Origin: Sesamum alatum
Taxonomy: Eukaryota > Streptophyta > Magnoliopsida > Lamiales > Pedaliaceae
Direction: 5' to 3'
Length of the DNA: 64,000 bases
Assembly (NCBI GenBank): GCA_034509735.1
Contig: JACGWO010000002.1
Coordinates: 44,285,702 to 44,349,701 of the forward strand
The position numbers were made by a program, and so were the translations under genes. This document shows, one piece after another, positions 47,731 through 60,337 of this stretch (position 1 is the stretch's first letter; each line of letters begins with the position of its first letter). The notes under the pieces are model-generated. The model saw only the letters and a list, made by a program, of their open reading frames with translations, had not been told where the DNA came from and made no database searches.

Positions 47731-50130
47731 CATTTTTTTTTCGAGAAAACGACCACACGGGTACTTATATTAATAGGCAAGAGTTCACATATGTTCAAGA
47801 CACGAAAAAACGACATACGTGAAGGAAATGCAGTGAAAGCGTAGCCAAAGAAGGAGAAAAACAACACAAAAACTGACAACGGTGCCCCTAGGTAGGAATG
47901 TGCCGTTGGACCATGGCAAGCAACTCTGGGGCATCCCTGACGCCGCCCTCGTATAGACACCGATTCCGGTGGTTCCAAAGGGCCCAACAGATGGTGAGGA
48001 ACCTGACGAAAGCCCCACGATCCAGTGCGTGATGCGCCCGGCGCATCCAAGCTTCCGTTCCCGCCGTCATCCCGAAGACCGCGCCACAAGGGAGCATGGA
48101 CAGAACCCAAACCAGCCTCGCGAAAGGGCAGAGCACCAGAGTATGTGAGATGCCATCCTCAGCCTCCCTACACCAAACACAAATCCCGTCCACCGCAATT
48201 CCGCATTTCCGGAGGTTTCCCTGGGTCGGTAGTGCATAATGGCAGCAGCGCCAAGCAACAAAGTCACTTTCGGGAGAGCCTTAGTGCGCCAGAGGAAGCC
48301 CCAAGACTGAGCCCCGACGCCCGTGCTTGTTTTTGCCGAGCAGCTGAGGTGCATTGCAAGGCGGTAGGCACTTTTGACCGAGAAGCGGTGGTGCTAATTG
48401 AAATGCCATCCCCAGGCGACATCTACTCCCTCCCACAGCCGTATGAGCAGGATCCACTCGACATCAATCGACGAGAATTCGGCACGAGTCCGTGCAATGT
48501 CCCACAGTCCCGTCGCGCTGATCAAGTCCGCCACCATGGAATCAGCTGGCAATGTACGGGCAGGAAGAGTTGGGCAGAAGGTGGTGGGCCGAGGGATCCA
48601 TGGGTCGAGGAAAGTCCGAGTCGCTCGCCCATCACCAATAAGACGTCGAGCCCCTGCGTGAAGAAGCGGGCATGCGCAACTGATCGACCTCCACGTGAAA
48701 GAAGGGCTGTTGCGGCTGACGAAAGGGTCGACAACTGAGTTACCTAGGAAGTACTTGGGCTGCATCACTCGGTGAAGAAGGCTGGCCGGCTGAGTGAGGA
48801 GACGCCAAGCTTGCTTACAAAGAAGGGCCTTCTTAAATTCCTTGAGCTTACGGATACCCAATCCACCCTCAGCCTTGCTACGGCACACCTCTTTCCACGC
48901 ATTCCAATGAATCTTTCGGTCCCCCTCTTGGTGCCAAGAAAAGGCCGCTGTCATGCTCTCAATCTCTCGAAGAAGGGTGTCCAGTAGGTGGAAGCAGCTC
49001 ATGGCGTAATTAGGGATCGCCTGAATAACTGCCTTGATCATCACAACTCGTCCAACCTGCGAAAGCCTCTTAGCCGCCCATCAATTGAAAGCCCCCCAGA
49101 TCCGATCCTTCAGACCCTCAAAGACCGCCCTCTTCGATTTGCCAACCACTGCTGGCAAGCCAAGGTACTTATCATGCTTATCAACCACCGGGACCCCCAG
49201 TAGGCGGGCGAGCTCATCACGGAGTGCAGAAGGGGTATTTTTGCTAAACACGGCGGCCGACTTGTCCAAGTTGATTACAAGCCCGGAGACAGACTCAAAG
49301 GTGCGAAGCACAGAGCGGACACAAAGCAGAGCCTCTCTCGTGGCTTGACAAAACAGGAGAGTGTCATCGGTGAAAAGGAGATGGGTGATACGCGGTGCTT
49401 GGCGACTGGCCCGCACCCCCTGGATCACGCCCCGGCTTTCCTCCGCCTGGATAAGACAACTGAAGACCTCTGCACAACAAATGAACAAATAGGGGGAGAG
49501 GGAATCTCCTTGGCGAAGGCCCCTTTCCGGGTTCAGAGCACCAAAACAATCACCATTAAGCAAAAAGGAATAAGAGACAGTCGACATACATTGCATAATA
49601 AGTGAGACAAATCTTATATGAAGACCTAGCCTAAGGAGCACTCGTTCAAGGAAATTCCACTCTACCCGGTCATAAGCCTTACTAATGTCGAGCTTGAGCG
49701 AGGCATGGCAGGTCAGACCCTGGTATTTTTATGCTAGAAAATGGTTGAGTTCGTGGGCTACAAGCACAATATCCATGATAAGCCGGTCGAGAATAAAGGC
49801 CGACTGGTGGGGCGAGATTATGGTGTCAAGGAGGGGCTTCATGCGATTGGCGAGGATTTTGGAGGCAATCTTATATGTGACATTACAAAGACTGATAGGA
49901 CGGAAGGCAGACACTATTTCTGGGCTGGCAACTTTAGGGATGAGGACAATATGGGTAGCATTCAGGGCAAGATCAAGGGATCCCCCGTTAAGGAAATCAA
50001 GGACACATTTAGTAGTAGCAGTGCCCACAATATGCACCTTTATTAATGATTTACTCTAAGAAATATTGGCGAGGTGGTAATCCATCAAGTCCTGGATAAG
50101 GACTGATAATTTATTGGTTATGAGGGTGTA
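47731..50130 (-). mobile_element. 5'-truncated L1-type LINE relic with poly(A) tail
   Basis: Minus-strand frames carry a plant LINE reverse transcriptase in order. These are GLDGLPP (about 50090), THIVLIPKV and FRPISLCNVTYKI, DISKAYDRVEW (49.68 kb), GLRQGDSLSPYLF, the catalytic box FTDDTLLF (about 49363, where ADD is usual), then the RT thumb region and a zinc-finger RVT domain (CVWCREAEDGISHTLVLCPF). At least four frame breaks and stops make it inactive. The endonuclease upstream and RNase H downstream are missing. A run of T at about 47731-47739 is the poly(A) tail on the sense strand. Confidence 0.9.
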
Positions 50131-51129
50131 CACTAGAAAAAATTTAACATTTAACCATGGCTAATTTCTATTAAAAATAGTCGTAGTGAATAGTCATTCA
50201 CCACGGTCATACAACCACTACAAAAAAACAGACCTATAGCAACGGATTTTTGCAACGAATTTCATGAAAAATTCGTTGCAAAACAAATTTGCCACGGACT
50301 TTTGCAATGGAAAATTTTCCGTTGCTATAGGTATCACTGCTACATAGCAACGGATTTTTTGGTCGTTGCAAAATATTGCCACGGATTTTTATCCGTTGCA
50401 AAATTCCATTGCAAAAATCGTTATTTAAAAAGTTGACTTTTTATATTTTGTAATGACTTTGTGATGGTATATTCGTGGCAAAGTTTATGACAATTCGTTG
50501 CAAAATCGGGTTTTATTTGCAACTACATTTGCAACGAAATGTCGTTGCAATATTGCAACGGAATATTTGCAACGTCATTCCGTTGCAAATTTTGCAATGA
50601 ATGCAACGAAATATTTAGCTATAATTCATTGCAAAACCATTTTATTTGCAACGACTTTTGCAATGGAAGTCGTTGCTATATTGCAATAATTTTTTGCAAG
50701 GACATTCCGTTGCAAAATTTGCAACGACATAATTTACTATAAGTTGTTGCTATATTGCAATAATTTTTTGCAACGACATTCCGTTGCAAAATTTGCAATG
50801 ACATAATTTACTATAATTCGTTGCAAAATAATTTTCATTTACAACGACAATTGCAACGACCAATCCATTGCAAATTTTACTACGATAATTGCAACGACAA
50901 TTTATAATTTATATTCAATAATAATATATTTTAATTTAATTCTAACAAGAAAATTCAAATATGACAATATATTTAAGGCAAAATACTTAAAATAAAGATA
51001 GTTCAACATTCAAATCCACAAAATAAAAGTATTCAATTTAAAACATACAAATTTAAAGAGGGGGATCAAATTCTTTTCACAATCTTGTGGAGGTGGGTGG
51101 TCGGGGGGATATCACCAGGACTATCTTCA

Positions 51130-52635
51130 GATTCACTCATATCATCTTCAAGCGCAGTACCGAATTTATCGGACATGAAACTCATTATTTTCTCCATCTT
51201 TTTAGCGTTGCGCTCTATTTGTCATTTCATGTTCTCGTTTTCACGAAACAACTTCTGTACCAAACTCTGATTCATGGTGCTCCGATACTGGAGTGAGATT
51301 ACTTGTTCTAGTCGAGTTAGAACAAGTATAAATCCTCGCCTCCGAACCTATCCCCCAAACTCGACCCTTCTTTACTCCTCCAATTGCTTCCAACCATAGT
51401 TGTTGATCGTTAACTGATGTGCTCAAAGATGACTCCGATAGACTTTGAGAAGCAGTATTATGATCATCACTCAGCTTTTGAAATTTTTCCTATACAATTA
51501 AGAATATTATAATTTGGAAATAAATTAAATTATTTACTTTGATTTCAATTTAATAATAAAAACCTACAATTGCATCCGCCACTCTCGGACCAGCCCAATT
51601 GCCTTCTTTTGTTTTCCAACACTTCTCCACTTGCTCAATAAGTGTCGGTGGGCGACCGAGTGATTCCTCCTAACAAATTTTCAAAAAACAAAAAAACAAA
51701 CAATAATCTTGAGTAAAAGAATCAGTTATTATTTAGAAAATAAAAAAATAAAATTATTTTATATCTTACCAACTTTCGTTTGTGTTTTGAAAAAGAAGCA
51801 GAACCACCTCGATAAATTGTAGATGCAGATGCAATGTTTGTTTGACGATTCTTCTTATTAACTTCTGAGATGGCTTTAAATTTTTCATCACCCCACTCTT
51901 TCTGCAACCCCTGCCCAAACTTCATCGGACATCCAACCAGCTCTCATTTTCGTCTTCCTACATCGTGACATCGCCTCTCTGATCCATTTTTCGACCCTAA
52001 AATTATAACTCTTGCGGATTTGGGTTTGAAGCATTGGATCCCACATGTAACATTTCTACAAAATATATTACAACAATATGATAACAACACCAAAAATAAT
52101 TAATATTCACATAAACTAAGAGTTAAACATATAAATCTTACACTAAATTTTTGAAACCAAAACTCCTCAGTCTCTTGGGGAACCTTTTTGAAACAAGGCC
52201 ATGGCCCTAAATAATAGCCAGTAATAATATCCTTGATGACCTCTTGAACTTTCGAATCCCTACAAAGTATCGAATAAATAATTGTAAAAACAAATATAAT
52301 ATAATATTTTAAAATATTTTTCAAACAATCAAACATTTTAAATTTCCTTACAAAATATCCGCCGGAGTAATGACTTTCAATGGAGTTGCATCGGAAGGGA
52401 CATCATTAGAGGCAACTTCAGGCACTGATGCAGATGGTGGTGGTGGTGCTGATGAGGAAACTGCAGGTGATGGTGATGGAGCTACACATGTATTTCCCGT
52501 CTCAACATGAAAATGAGGTTGTGTAGGAGATGAAGAAGGTGTCTCTCTAGCTACATGTGTAGTTGGAACAAGTGGTGGGGTAGATGATGGTCTAGCCTTA
52601 TGACCCCTACCTCCTCTAAATCCCCCTCGCACCAT
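51130..52635 (-). pseudogene. TNP1-like (Ptta/En/Spm, transposase_24-type) gene, frameshifted
   Basis: Exon 1 (52635-52348) begins MVRGGFRGGRGHKARPS, a basic Gly/Arg start leading into a Ser/Pro-rich region. Later minus-strand segments give VPQETEEFWFQKF (about 52170), CYMWDPMLQTQIRKSYNFRV through SDEVWAGVAERVG (52052-51890), and GDEKFKAISEVNKKNRQTN (51890-51830). ESLGRPPTLIEQVEKCWKTK (about 51660) and a C-terminal coiled region follow. A one-base frame change occurs near 51888. This is the second CACTA protein, thought to bind subterminal repeats. Several introns are implied but not all junctions were resolved. Confidence 0.75.
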
Positions 52636-52639
52636 GTCT

Positions 52640-54545
52640 ACATTAGTTGAAAGTTAACAATATTAGTTTAGTTGAATATTTAACTTGTGATATAATTAAG
52701 TTTATTTAGTTTAGGTAAAGATGTTAAGTTGAAAGTTAACAAAATTACACTTGTTTAGTTACATTTTTAACTTGTGATGTAACTAAGTTTATTTAGTTTA
52801 GGTAAAGATGTTAGGCTGAAAGTTAATAAAATTACACATGTTTAGTTACATTTTTAACTTGTGATATAACTAAGTTTATTTAGTTTAGGTAAAGATGTTA
52901 AGTTGAAAGTTAACAAAATTACACTTGTTTAGTTACATTTTTTAACTTGTTGATATAACTAAATTTATTTAGTTTAGGTAAAGATGTTGGGTTGAAAGTT
53001 AATAAAATAACACTTGTTTAGTTATATTTTTAACTTGTGATATAACTAAGTTTATTTAGTTTATGTAAAGATGTTAAGTTGAAAGTTAACAAAATTACAC
53101 TTGTTTAGTTACATTTTTAACTTGTGATATAACTAAATTTATTTAGTTTAGGTAAAGATGTAAGGTTGAAAGTTAATAAAATTACACTTGTTTAGTTACA
53201 TTTTTAACTTGTGATATAACTAAGTTTATTTAGTTTAGGTAAAGATGTTAGGTTGAAAGTTAATAAAATTACACTTGTTTTAGTTACATTTTTTAACTTG
53301 TAATGTAACTAAGTTTATTTAGTTTAGGTAAAGATGTTAGGTTGAAAGTTAATAAAATTACACTTGTTTAGTTACATTTTTAACTTGTGATATAACTAAG
53401 TTTATTTAGTTTAGGTAAAGATGTTAGGTTGAAAGTTAATAAAATTACACTTGTTTAGTTACATTTTTAACTTGTGATGTAACTAAGTTTATTTAGTTTA
53501 GGTAAAGATGTTAGGTTGAAAGTTAATAAAATTACACTTGTTTAGTTACATTTTTTAACTTGTGATATAACTAAGTTTATTTAGTTTAGGTAAAAATGTT
53601 AGGTTGAAAGTTAATAAAATTACTCTTGTTTAGTTACATTTTTAACTTGTGATGTAACTAAGTTTATTTAGTTTAGGTAAAGATGTTAGGTTGAAAGTTA
53701 ATAAAATTACACTTGTTTAGTTACATTTTTAACTTGTGATATAACTAAGTTTATTTAGTTTAGGTAAAGATGTTAGGTTGAAAGTTAATAAAATTACACT
53801 TGTTTAGTTACATTTTTAACTTGTGATATAACTAAGTTTATTTAGTTTAGGTAAAGATGTTAGGTTGAAAGTTAATAAATTACACTTGTTTAGTTACATT
53901 TTTAACTTGTGATATAACTAAGTTTATTTAGTTTAGGTAAAAATGTTAGGTTGAAAGTTAACAAAATTACTCTTGTTTAGTTACATTTTAACTTGTGATG
54001 TAACTAAGTTTATTTAGTTTAGGTAAAGATGTTAGGTTGAAAGTTAATAAAATTACACTTGTTTAGTTACATTTTTAACTTGTGATATAACTAAGTTTAT
54101 TTAGTTTAGGTAAAGATGTTAGGTTGAAAGTTAATAAAATTACTCTTGTTTAGTTATATTTTTAACTTGTGATGTAACTAAGTTTATTTAGTTTAGGTAA
54201 AGATGTTAGGTTGAAAGTTAATAAAATTACACTTGTTTAGTTACATTTTTAAAACTTGTGATATAACTAAGTTTATTTAGTTTAGGTAAAGATGTTAGGT
54301 TGAAAGTTAATAAAATTATACTTGTTTAGTTACATTTTTAACTTGTGATGTAACTAAGTTTATTTAGTTTAGGTAAAGATGTTAGGTTGAAAGTTAATAA
54401 AATTACACTTGTTTAGTTATATTTTTAACTTGTGATATAACTAAGTTTATTTAGTTTAGGTAAAGATGTTAAGTTGAATGCTAACAAAATTACACTTGTT
54501 TAATTACATTTTTAACTTGTGATATAACTAAGTTTAGGTAAAGAT
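52640..54545. repeat. 87-bp minisatellite, about 22 tandem copies
   Basis: TTTATTTAGTTTAGGTAAAG recurs with a period of 87 bp (first starts 52701, 52788, 52875). Each unit also has TTGAAAGTTAATAAAATTAC and TTTTTAACTTGTGATATAAC. Copies in the middle are nearly identical; edge copies are more diverged. It lies between the two transposase genes. Confidence 0.93.
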
Positions 54546-54619
54546 TTGTAAATCCTAATCTACAATCATAACCAACAACACTCATCCAACCTCGTCAATA
54601 CAATTATCATTCCCATCTA

Positions 54620-54765
54620 CCTCAATATACAAATCACATTCTCAATATACCAACAAATACTCAATATATTCTCAATATACCAACAAATACTCAATATATT
54701 CTCAATATACCAACCAAATACTCAATATATTCTCAATATACCAACCAAATACTCAATATATTAAC
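54620..54765. repeat. Short tandem repeat of CTCAATATA units
   Basis: Units like TTCTCAATATACCAACAAATA are repeated four to five times with period near 31 bp. The same motif occurs more sparsely in the older element around 40440-40500. Confidence 0.75.
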
Positions 54766-54899
54766 TCATAACATAAATCAATCCTTGCTTAATATACCAA
54801 CCAAATACTCAAAAAATGATAAATGACTATTTAAAAAAACTGTTAATACCTCCTTCAGGGCAACGATTGTCGGCGGCGGCGGCGGGCGGCGGCTCAAGA

Positions 54900-57255
54900 G
54901 AAGAGAAGAAAGAACAAAAAAAATTGAAAAAAGAGCTTGATAAAGTTAACAAAAAAACTGAAAAAAAAAAGTAGAAGAAAGAAAAGAGGAGAAAAAGGAG
55001 AGAAGAAAGGAGGAAAAAAATACCTACCGGCGGTCGGCGACGGCGGCGGCGGGTGGCCTCTGAAAACGCACTTATGGCTTGTGTACAAGAGGAGCTTATG
55101 GCTTGGAACAAGAGGCTCACTTCTGTCAACGCACTCCAAACAAATTCGGGCAACATTTCTCTAAATGCCATCGGTACGAGTCTCTCCATGAAGACATGAC
55201 AGTCATGACTCTTCATCCCATGCATCTTCAATTCGTTTAAGTCAACACATCTGCCAAGATTAGAAGTATATCCATCTGGGAATCTCAAACATTTAATCCA
55301 CACAAATATTTTTCTCTTTTGATATTTATCCAATGTATACACTGCTTTAGCCATACTTCCCGATTGGTCTTCATCCATAGCAATTTCTGGTCGGTTACAA
55401 ATGATTCCAACATCTTTCCTTGCATTCAAAGTATCCTTAGTTTTTCCCTTAATGTTCATTACGGTGTTGAATGTATTGTCAAATACATTCTTCTCTATGT
55501 GCATGACATCAAGGTTGTGCCGAATCATATTTGTGGTCCAATACGGGAGATCCCAGAAAATATTTCTTTTTGTCCACTTGTGTTCGGTTCCATATCCAGG
55601 AGGGTAATTAAGAGGGTCCTCAACAACAGATTTGAACTGGCACACAAAATGCAATATCTTTTCCCCGTTTGCTCTTGGTGGAGCTTCATTCTTTTCAACT
55701 CTACCTTTGGTGAAGCTTTCTTATTTCTTCTATAAGGATGTCTTGCTCTTAAAAACTGTCGATGACAATCAAAGTAACTTGCTTTTCTGCCGTATTGAAG
55801 GTGAAATGCCCGTGTATTATCTATACATATTGGACAACCCATTACCCCAGCAGTACTCCAACTAGACAACATCCCATAAGCTGGAAAGTCATTAACAGTC
55901 CACATAAGTGCTGCCCTCATCATGAAAAAATCTTTTTTAGACGCATCATACGTTTGTGCACCTACTTGCCACAATTGTATCAATTCCTCAATCAAAGGCT
56001 GCAAGTATACATCAATAAGTCGTTTGGGATTAGCAGGACCAGGAATAATCAACGACAAAAACATATACTCAGATTTCATACACATCCCTAGAGGAAGGTT
56101 GTATGGTGTAACGATAACTGACCAACAAGAATATGATTTGCCATATTGTCCATGAGGGGCAAAACCATCAGCACAAAGGCCAAGACGAACATTGCGGGGT
56201 TCTGAAGCAAAATCTGAATGTGTCTCATTGAAATATTTCCACGCCTCTGCATTAGATGGATGACACATAGCCCCACTTTCTGTCTTATGAGTGGCATGCC
56301 AACTCATGTGCTCAGTTGTTGTATTGGAAGCATACAACCTCTGCAATCGAGGAGTTAACGGCAAATACCGGAGTGTAGCATATGCAGTTCTTTTACGACG
56401 AGGATTTTTGACCCTGGCAGGTTTGTACCTAGCCTGCTCACAAAACTTGCAGAATTCCAAATGTTTGTCTTCTTTCCAGAATAACATACAACCAGCCTTA
56501 CATGCGTCAATTTTCTCAACAGGTAAACCCAACTCTCTTATCAACCTTTTCATACTATAATACTCATTGGGCAACGTGTGATCTCGTGGCAACATCTCCC
56601 CTATTACTTGTAAATACTGATCATGAAAACTCTGCGATACATTGTGTTCAGATTTGATATTTACTAACCTCGCTACCGCAGATAACTGAGAGTGAGTTTC
56701 GCTCCCAGCATATAATGGCTTATCTGCAACACGCACAACATCAAAAAACTTTTCAGACAATGCTCCTAAATTGTCAGCCTCATCATAATTAGAACTCGGA
56801 CCAGCCTCGTTTACATATGGTTGATCGCTAGGATATGTCGAATCATTGAATACATCCCCCTGTGGACGAGATACAGGACCAGCTGCATCAAACACCATCC
56901 GCTGATCCCAATTCAATTGCTCATAGTTATTCCAATTTGTCGTTTGATCTACAGAGTTGTCAGCTGAAATTGAATGCTCATAATCCATCTGTATAGGCTC
57001 ACCATGAGATGTCCAATTGTAGTAATCTTTCCTAAAACCTTTCCTATAAAGGTCGCATGTCACCTCTTCCGTGGATTTGTACTTATGATTTTTACATACA
57101 CTACATGGACAACGAATTTTCTCCACATCCATAAAATCATGTTGTGTTTTTGCCCAATCTATAAACTCAGCGACCCCATCTATAAATTCTTTTGTAAGAT
57201 GACGATTACCGGGTACATTCTTCTCATACATCCATTTTCTCAATTCTCTCAACAT
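54900..57255 (-). pseudogene. TNP2-like CACTA transposase, frameshifted and C-terminally truncated
   Basis: From the ATG at 57255 (MLRELRKWMYEKN) comes the transposase-associated domain (GNRHLTKEFIDGVAEFIDWA, then CPCSVCKNHK). The transposase_21 region follows: YMFLSLIIPGPANPKRLIDV, DFFMMRAALMWTVNDFPAYG, then GVMGCPICIDNT and SYFDCHRQFL. Near 55727 the frame shifts and homology continues at about 55655-55100 (YWTTNMIRHNLDVMHIEKNV, MKSHDCHVFMERLVP, LPEFVWSALTEVSLLF). After about 55090 it runs into CGG-rich sequence, so the DUF4218-type C-terminus is lost. An upstream TTG in frame is not a likely start. The protein would be the catalytic transposase if intact. Confidence 0.88.
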
Positions 57256-58444
57256 ATCTTGCTCTAAAATCAACAAATATTATACATATTCATTAACATA
57301 CATACATACATACATACATAAAAAACTAAAAATTCCAAGAATAAAATGAATATATATAAATAAACTAGTAAAAATTTTGTACTAACCTTAATGTAAGCCA
57401 GCAAAATGTCCAAATGTGTGACTCGTTGCACTAACGTGATATCATTAACGGTCTAATGCAAAGAATTATTAAAAAATCGGTTGTATGGATGGAAGGAGAG
57501 AAGAGGAAGAAGGGGATGATTATAAAATTTGTGAAGTAGAATGAGGGTTTTCTTATATATATTTCGGATTTTGCAACGGCTTTTGCAACGGACTTTGGAA
57601 CGAAATTATATAAACATTGCAAAATCCGTTGCAAAACATATAGAATTTTAAAATAGTGGGTTACAGCTGTCACAAATACATTGCAATGGACAAATCCGTT
57701 GCAAAAATCATTGCAAATTCAATGGCTCAATAATTAATGCTTACAGCTGTATGTACGGATTACAACGACTTCAAAGGTCGTTGCAACGTCGTTGCAAAAT
57801 TGACGGCAAGTTTTGCAACGGACAAAGTTCCGTCGCTAAAGCCGTTGCAAATCAGAATATTCAAATTGCAACGACACGAATTCGTTACAAATTCTGTTGC
57901 AAATGTTTTGCAACGGATTTAACTAGAATATTCGTTGCATACTCCGTTGCAAAAACCGTGGCAAGTTTGCAACGGATGTGTCGTTGCAATATTTTGCCAC
58001 GACTTTTGCAACGACTTATGTTGAATGTGGGATATCTTAAAGTTGACCAAATTTTGCAACGGAATGTTGCCACGGATAGTCCGTTGCACAATATCATTGT
58101 TTATTTGCCACGGAATTTGTAACGAAAATGCAAAAAAAAAAACAGAATCCGTTGCAAAGTCGTAGCAAAGGGCCTTGCAAATTTGCAACGAATTGGTCCG
58201 TTGCTATAACCCTGTTTTTTTGTAGTGAACGATTATTGATCGTGGTATTTGCGAGTGTGGCTAAAACATTTGCCATGGCTAAAAGCCATAGTAAAAATAT
58301 TTGTTATGGCTCATAACTATGGCAAAAAGAGTTTTCATGATGGATAATCTAGGATTTTGCAACGATTTTTGTTTAACCATGGATAATAATAATTATTTGC
58401 CAGGTTTTAGTCCATAGCCAATAGTGAATTTTCGTCTAATGGTA

Positions 58445-58871
58445 ATAGTATAATCCAATCATATATCATATTTTATCCAATCAAATAAACACTCAACCAA
58501 AAACTAATTAATTTCTCATAATTCTCATTTTATTCGATCGACCCTTATAAACTATATATTCCACGCACAAAAATAAACTGCCTTAAGTTAAAAATAATAC
58601 CCAATAATATCATGATATGGATTAAATATTAGTTTGGCATTCCAATGTTGACTTGGAAATGGCTATTAATTATTTTCATGTATGTGGAGCATATAATATC
58701 AGCGACGGCTGGTGCTTATAACATGCAACCAAAAAAATATATGCTAATATTTTAAGCTATTATTATGAATATATGACTTCATACTATATTATACATCTTC
58801 TATATATATAATAAAGAGCCACAACCACAAGCATTTGATTCAGCACATGGTACAATAGTTGCTCTGCAGAA
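58445..58871 (+). promoter_or_regulatory. Upstream region and core promoter of P450 copy C
   Basis: TATATATATAATAAA (58801-58815) lies about 60 bp before the ATG, followed by AGCCACAACCACAAGCATTT, shared with copy A. The distal part (58445-58712) resembles, inverted, 32025-32300. Confidence 0.6.
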
Positions 58872-60009
58872 ATGATTTTCTCCACAGTTGCAGTTCTTGT
58901 GCTGGCATTCTTACTTCTCCACCTTTACTTTTCCATGATTGTTAAACCTTCAAGAATCCGCAAGATCTTGAGGCAGCAAGGCATCGACGGCCCCCCTCCC
59001 AAAATCCTCCTGGGAAACATACTGGAGGTCGAGAAATCTCGAGACGCAGCCGAGAAGGCCACCGTCAGCCACCCTCACCCCCCGCTCATCCACAACGCCG
59101 CCGCTGTTTTACCCTTTGCCGAGCAATGGAGGCAGCAATACGGTACGTATGGCTTGGAATATATACATTAATGGTTAATTTATGGTTTCCTTAGTATTCC
59201 GTATATACAACACTGAGGTGCGTCTGGGAGTTTACAGGTCCATTGTATGTGTTTACTTTGGGAAAGATGCCAGTATTGTATGTGAACGATCCTGACATGG
59301 TGAAAGAGATGACGACTTGCACGTCACAGGACTTGGGCAGGCCTTCGTATCAGCAGAACGAACTGGGGCCCTTACTCGGAAGAGGAATCCTGCCCTCGAA
59401 TGGTTCGATTTGGGCACGGCAGAGGAAGATCATAGCTCCTGAACTCTTTATGGACAAAGTCAAGGTACGTCTATCTACTTTTTATCTATATTTTATTGGT
59501 TTTTTTGTTATGATTTAATTTGGGATGGAAGGGGTCCGTCCAGCTTAGATCTGGATTTTGACCCATTTAGGATGGGTTTGAAGTTTGAACATATACTTGG
59601 GTCTTGAGTGTTTCGCGTCGAGATTTGATAGGAATCCAACTCGATTCTTTTTTTTTTTTTAACCAAAATTAGAATGAGCTATTTTGAGGTTTGTTATAAT
59701 TACAATTATCTCTTGTTGTTTGAAAAACTATCAATATCCTTAATTTTATTCGGCAGCTAATAAGCTCAATCCGTTAGTCTTCATTTGGTTTCCATCAATT
59801 TTTTGTGGTGAATCGATCAAAATACCTCTATAGATAGGAGTGTTCAATCAAGCCGCGGGGCCGCCCCAACTGATCGGCCCAACTCAAACTGCATCGCAAT
59901 TAGCAGGCTAAGGGTGAATTGGGTTGGTCTTAGGCTAGTAAAAAGAAATTGTATTTTAGCAATCGAGTTTGACTATATATTTATGTAGACCACATAGACT
60001 GCGATGATG

Positions 60010-60051
<42 letters not shown>

Positions 60052-60301
60052 TACTAGAATCCACATTTATACAAAAGTTTACGATATTTTTCATTGGTAT
60101 TATAATATATATATATATATATGTATAAATATGTAAATGAGATCAACTTATTAACTAATTCTTGGTTATTGATAATTTTTTATATTTTTTATGAAATTGA
60201 TAAATACAAGAACTTGAAATAGATGATATCATCATTTTGTTACAATATATTTTTCATAATCATCTTATTTTATTTCGAATAATGTTTGTTTAAATATTAT
60301 A

Positions 60302-60337
<36 letters not shown>

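Larger units (their letters stand above)
50216..58227. mobile_element. CACTA (En/Spm) transposon, 8.0 kb, complete ends, TSD AAC
   Basis: Perfect 16-bp terminal inverted repeats CACTACAAAAAAACAG at both ends, with TSD AAC (50213-50215 and 58228-58230). Subterminal zones (50216-50900 and 57565-58227) are dense in TTGCAACG/CGTTGCAA repeats, the usual binding sites for the element's own DNA-binding protein. Inside on the minus strand are a TNP1-like gene (51130-52635) and a TNP2-like transposase (54900-57255), separated by an 87-bp minisatellite. Both genes carry frameshifts, so it is probably non-autonomous now, though identical ends suggest it moved fairly recently. Confidence 0.93.
50131..58441. 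mobile_element. Small CACTA-type MITE split by the 8-kb CACTA element
   Basis: The left end CACTAGAAAAAATTTAAC starts at 50131; the degenerate right end, complement CATTAGACGAAAATT, finishes at 58441. The 3-bp TSD GTA flanks both (50128-50130 and 58442-58444). Subterminal CATGGCTAA and GCCATAG motifs occur on both sides. Removing the nested element leaves about 296 bp. Related motifs occur at 34990-35214 and at 60.5-60.8 kb. Confidence 0.65.

Noticed and set aside
48025..48738. 237-codon plus-strand frame over the LINE
   Set aside because: Shadow of the minus-strand zinc-finger RVT and RT region; no independent similarity.
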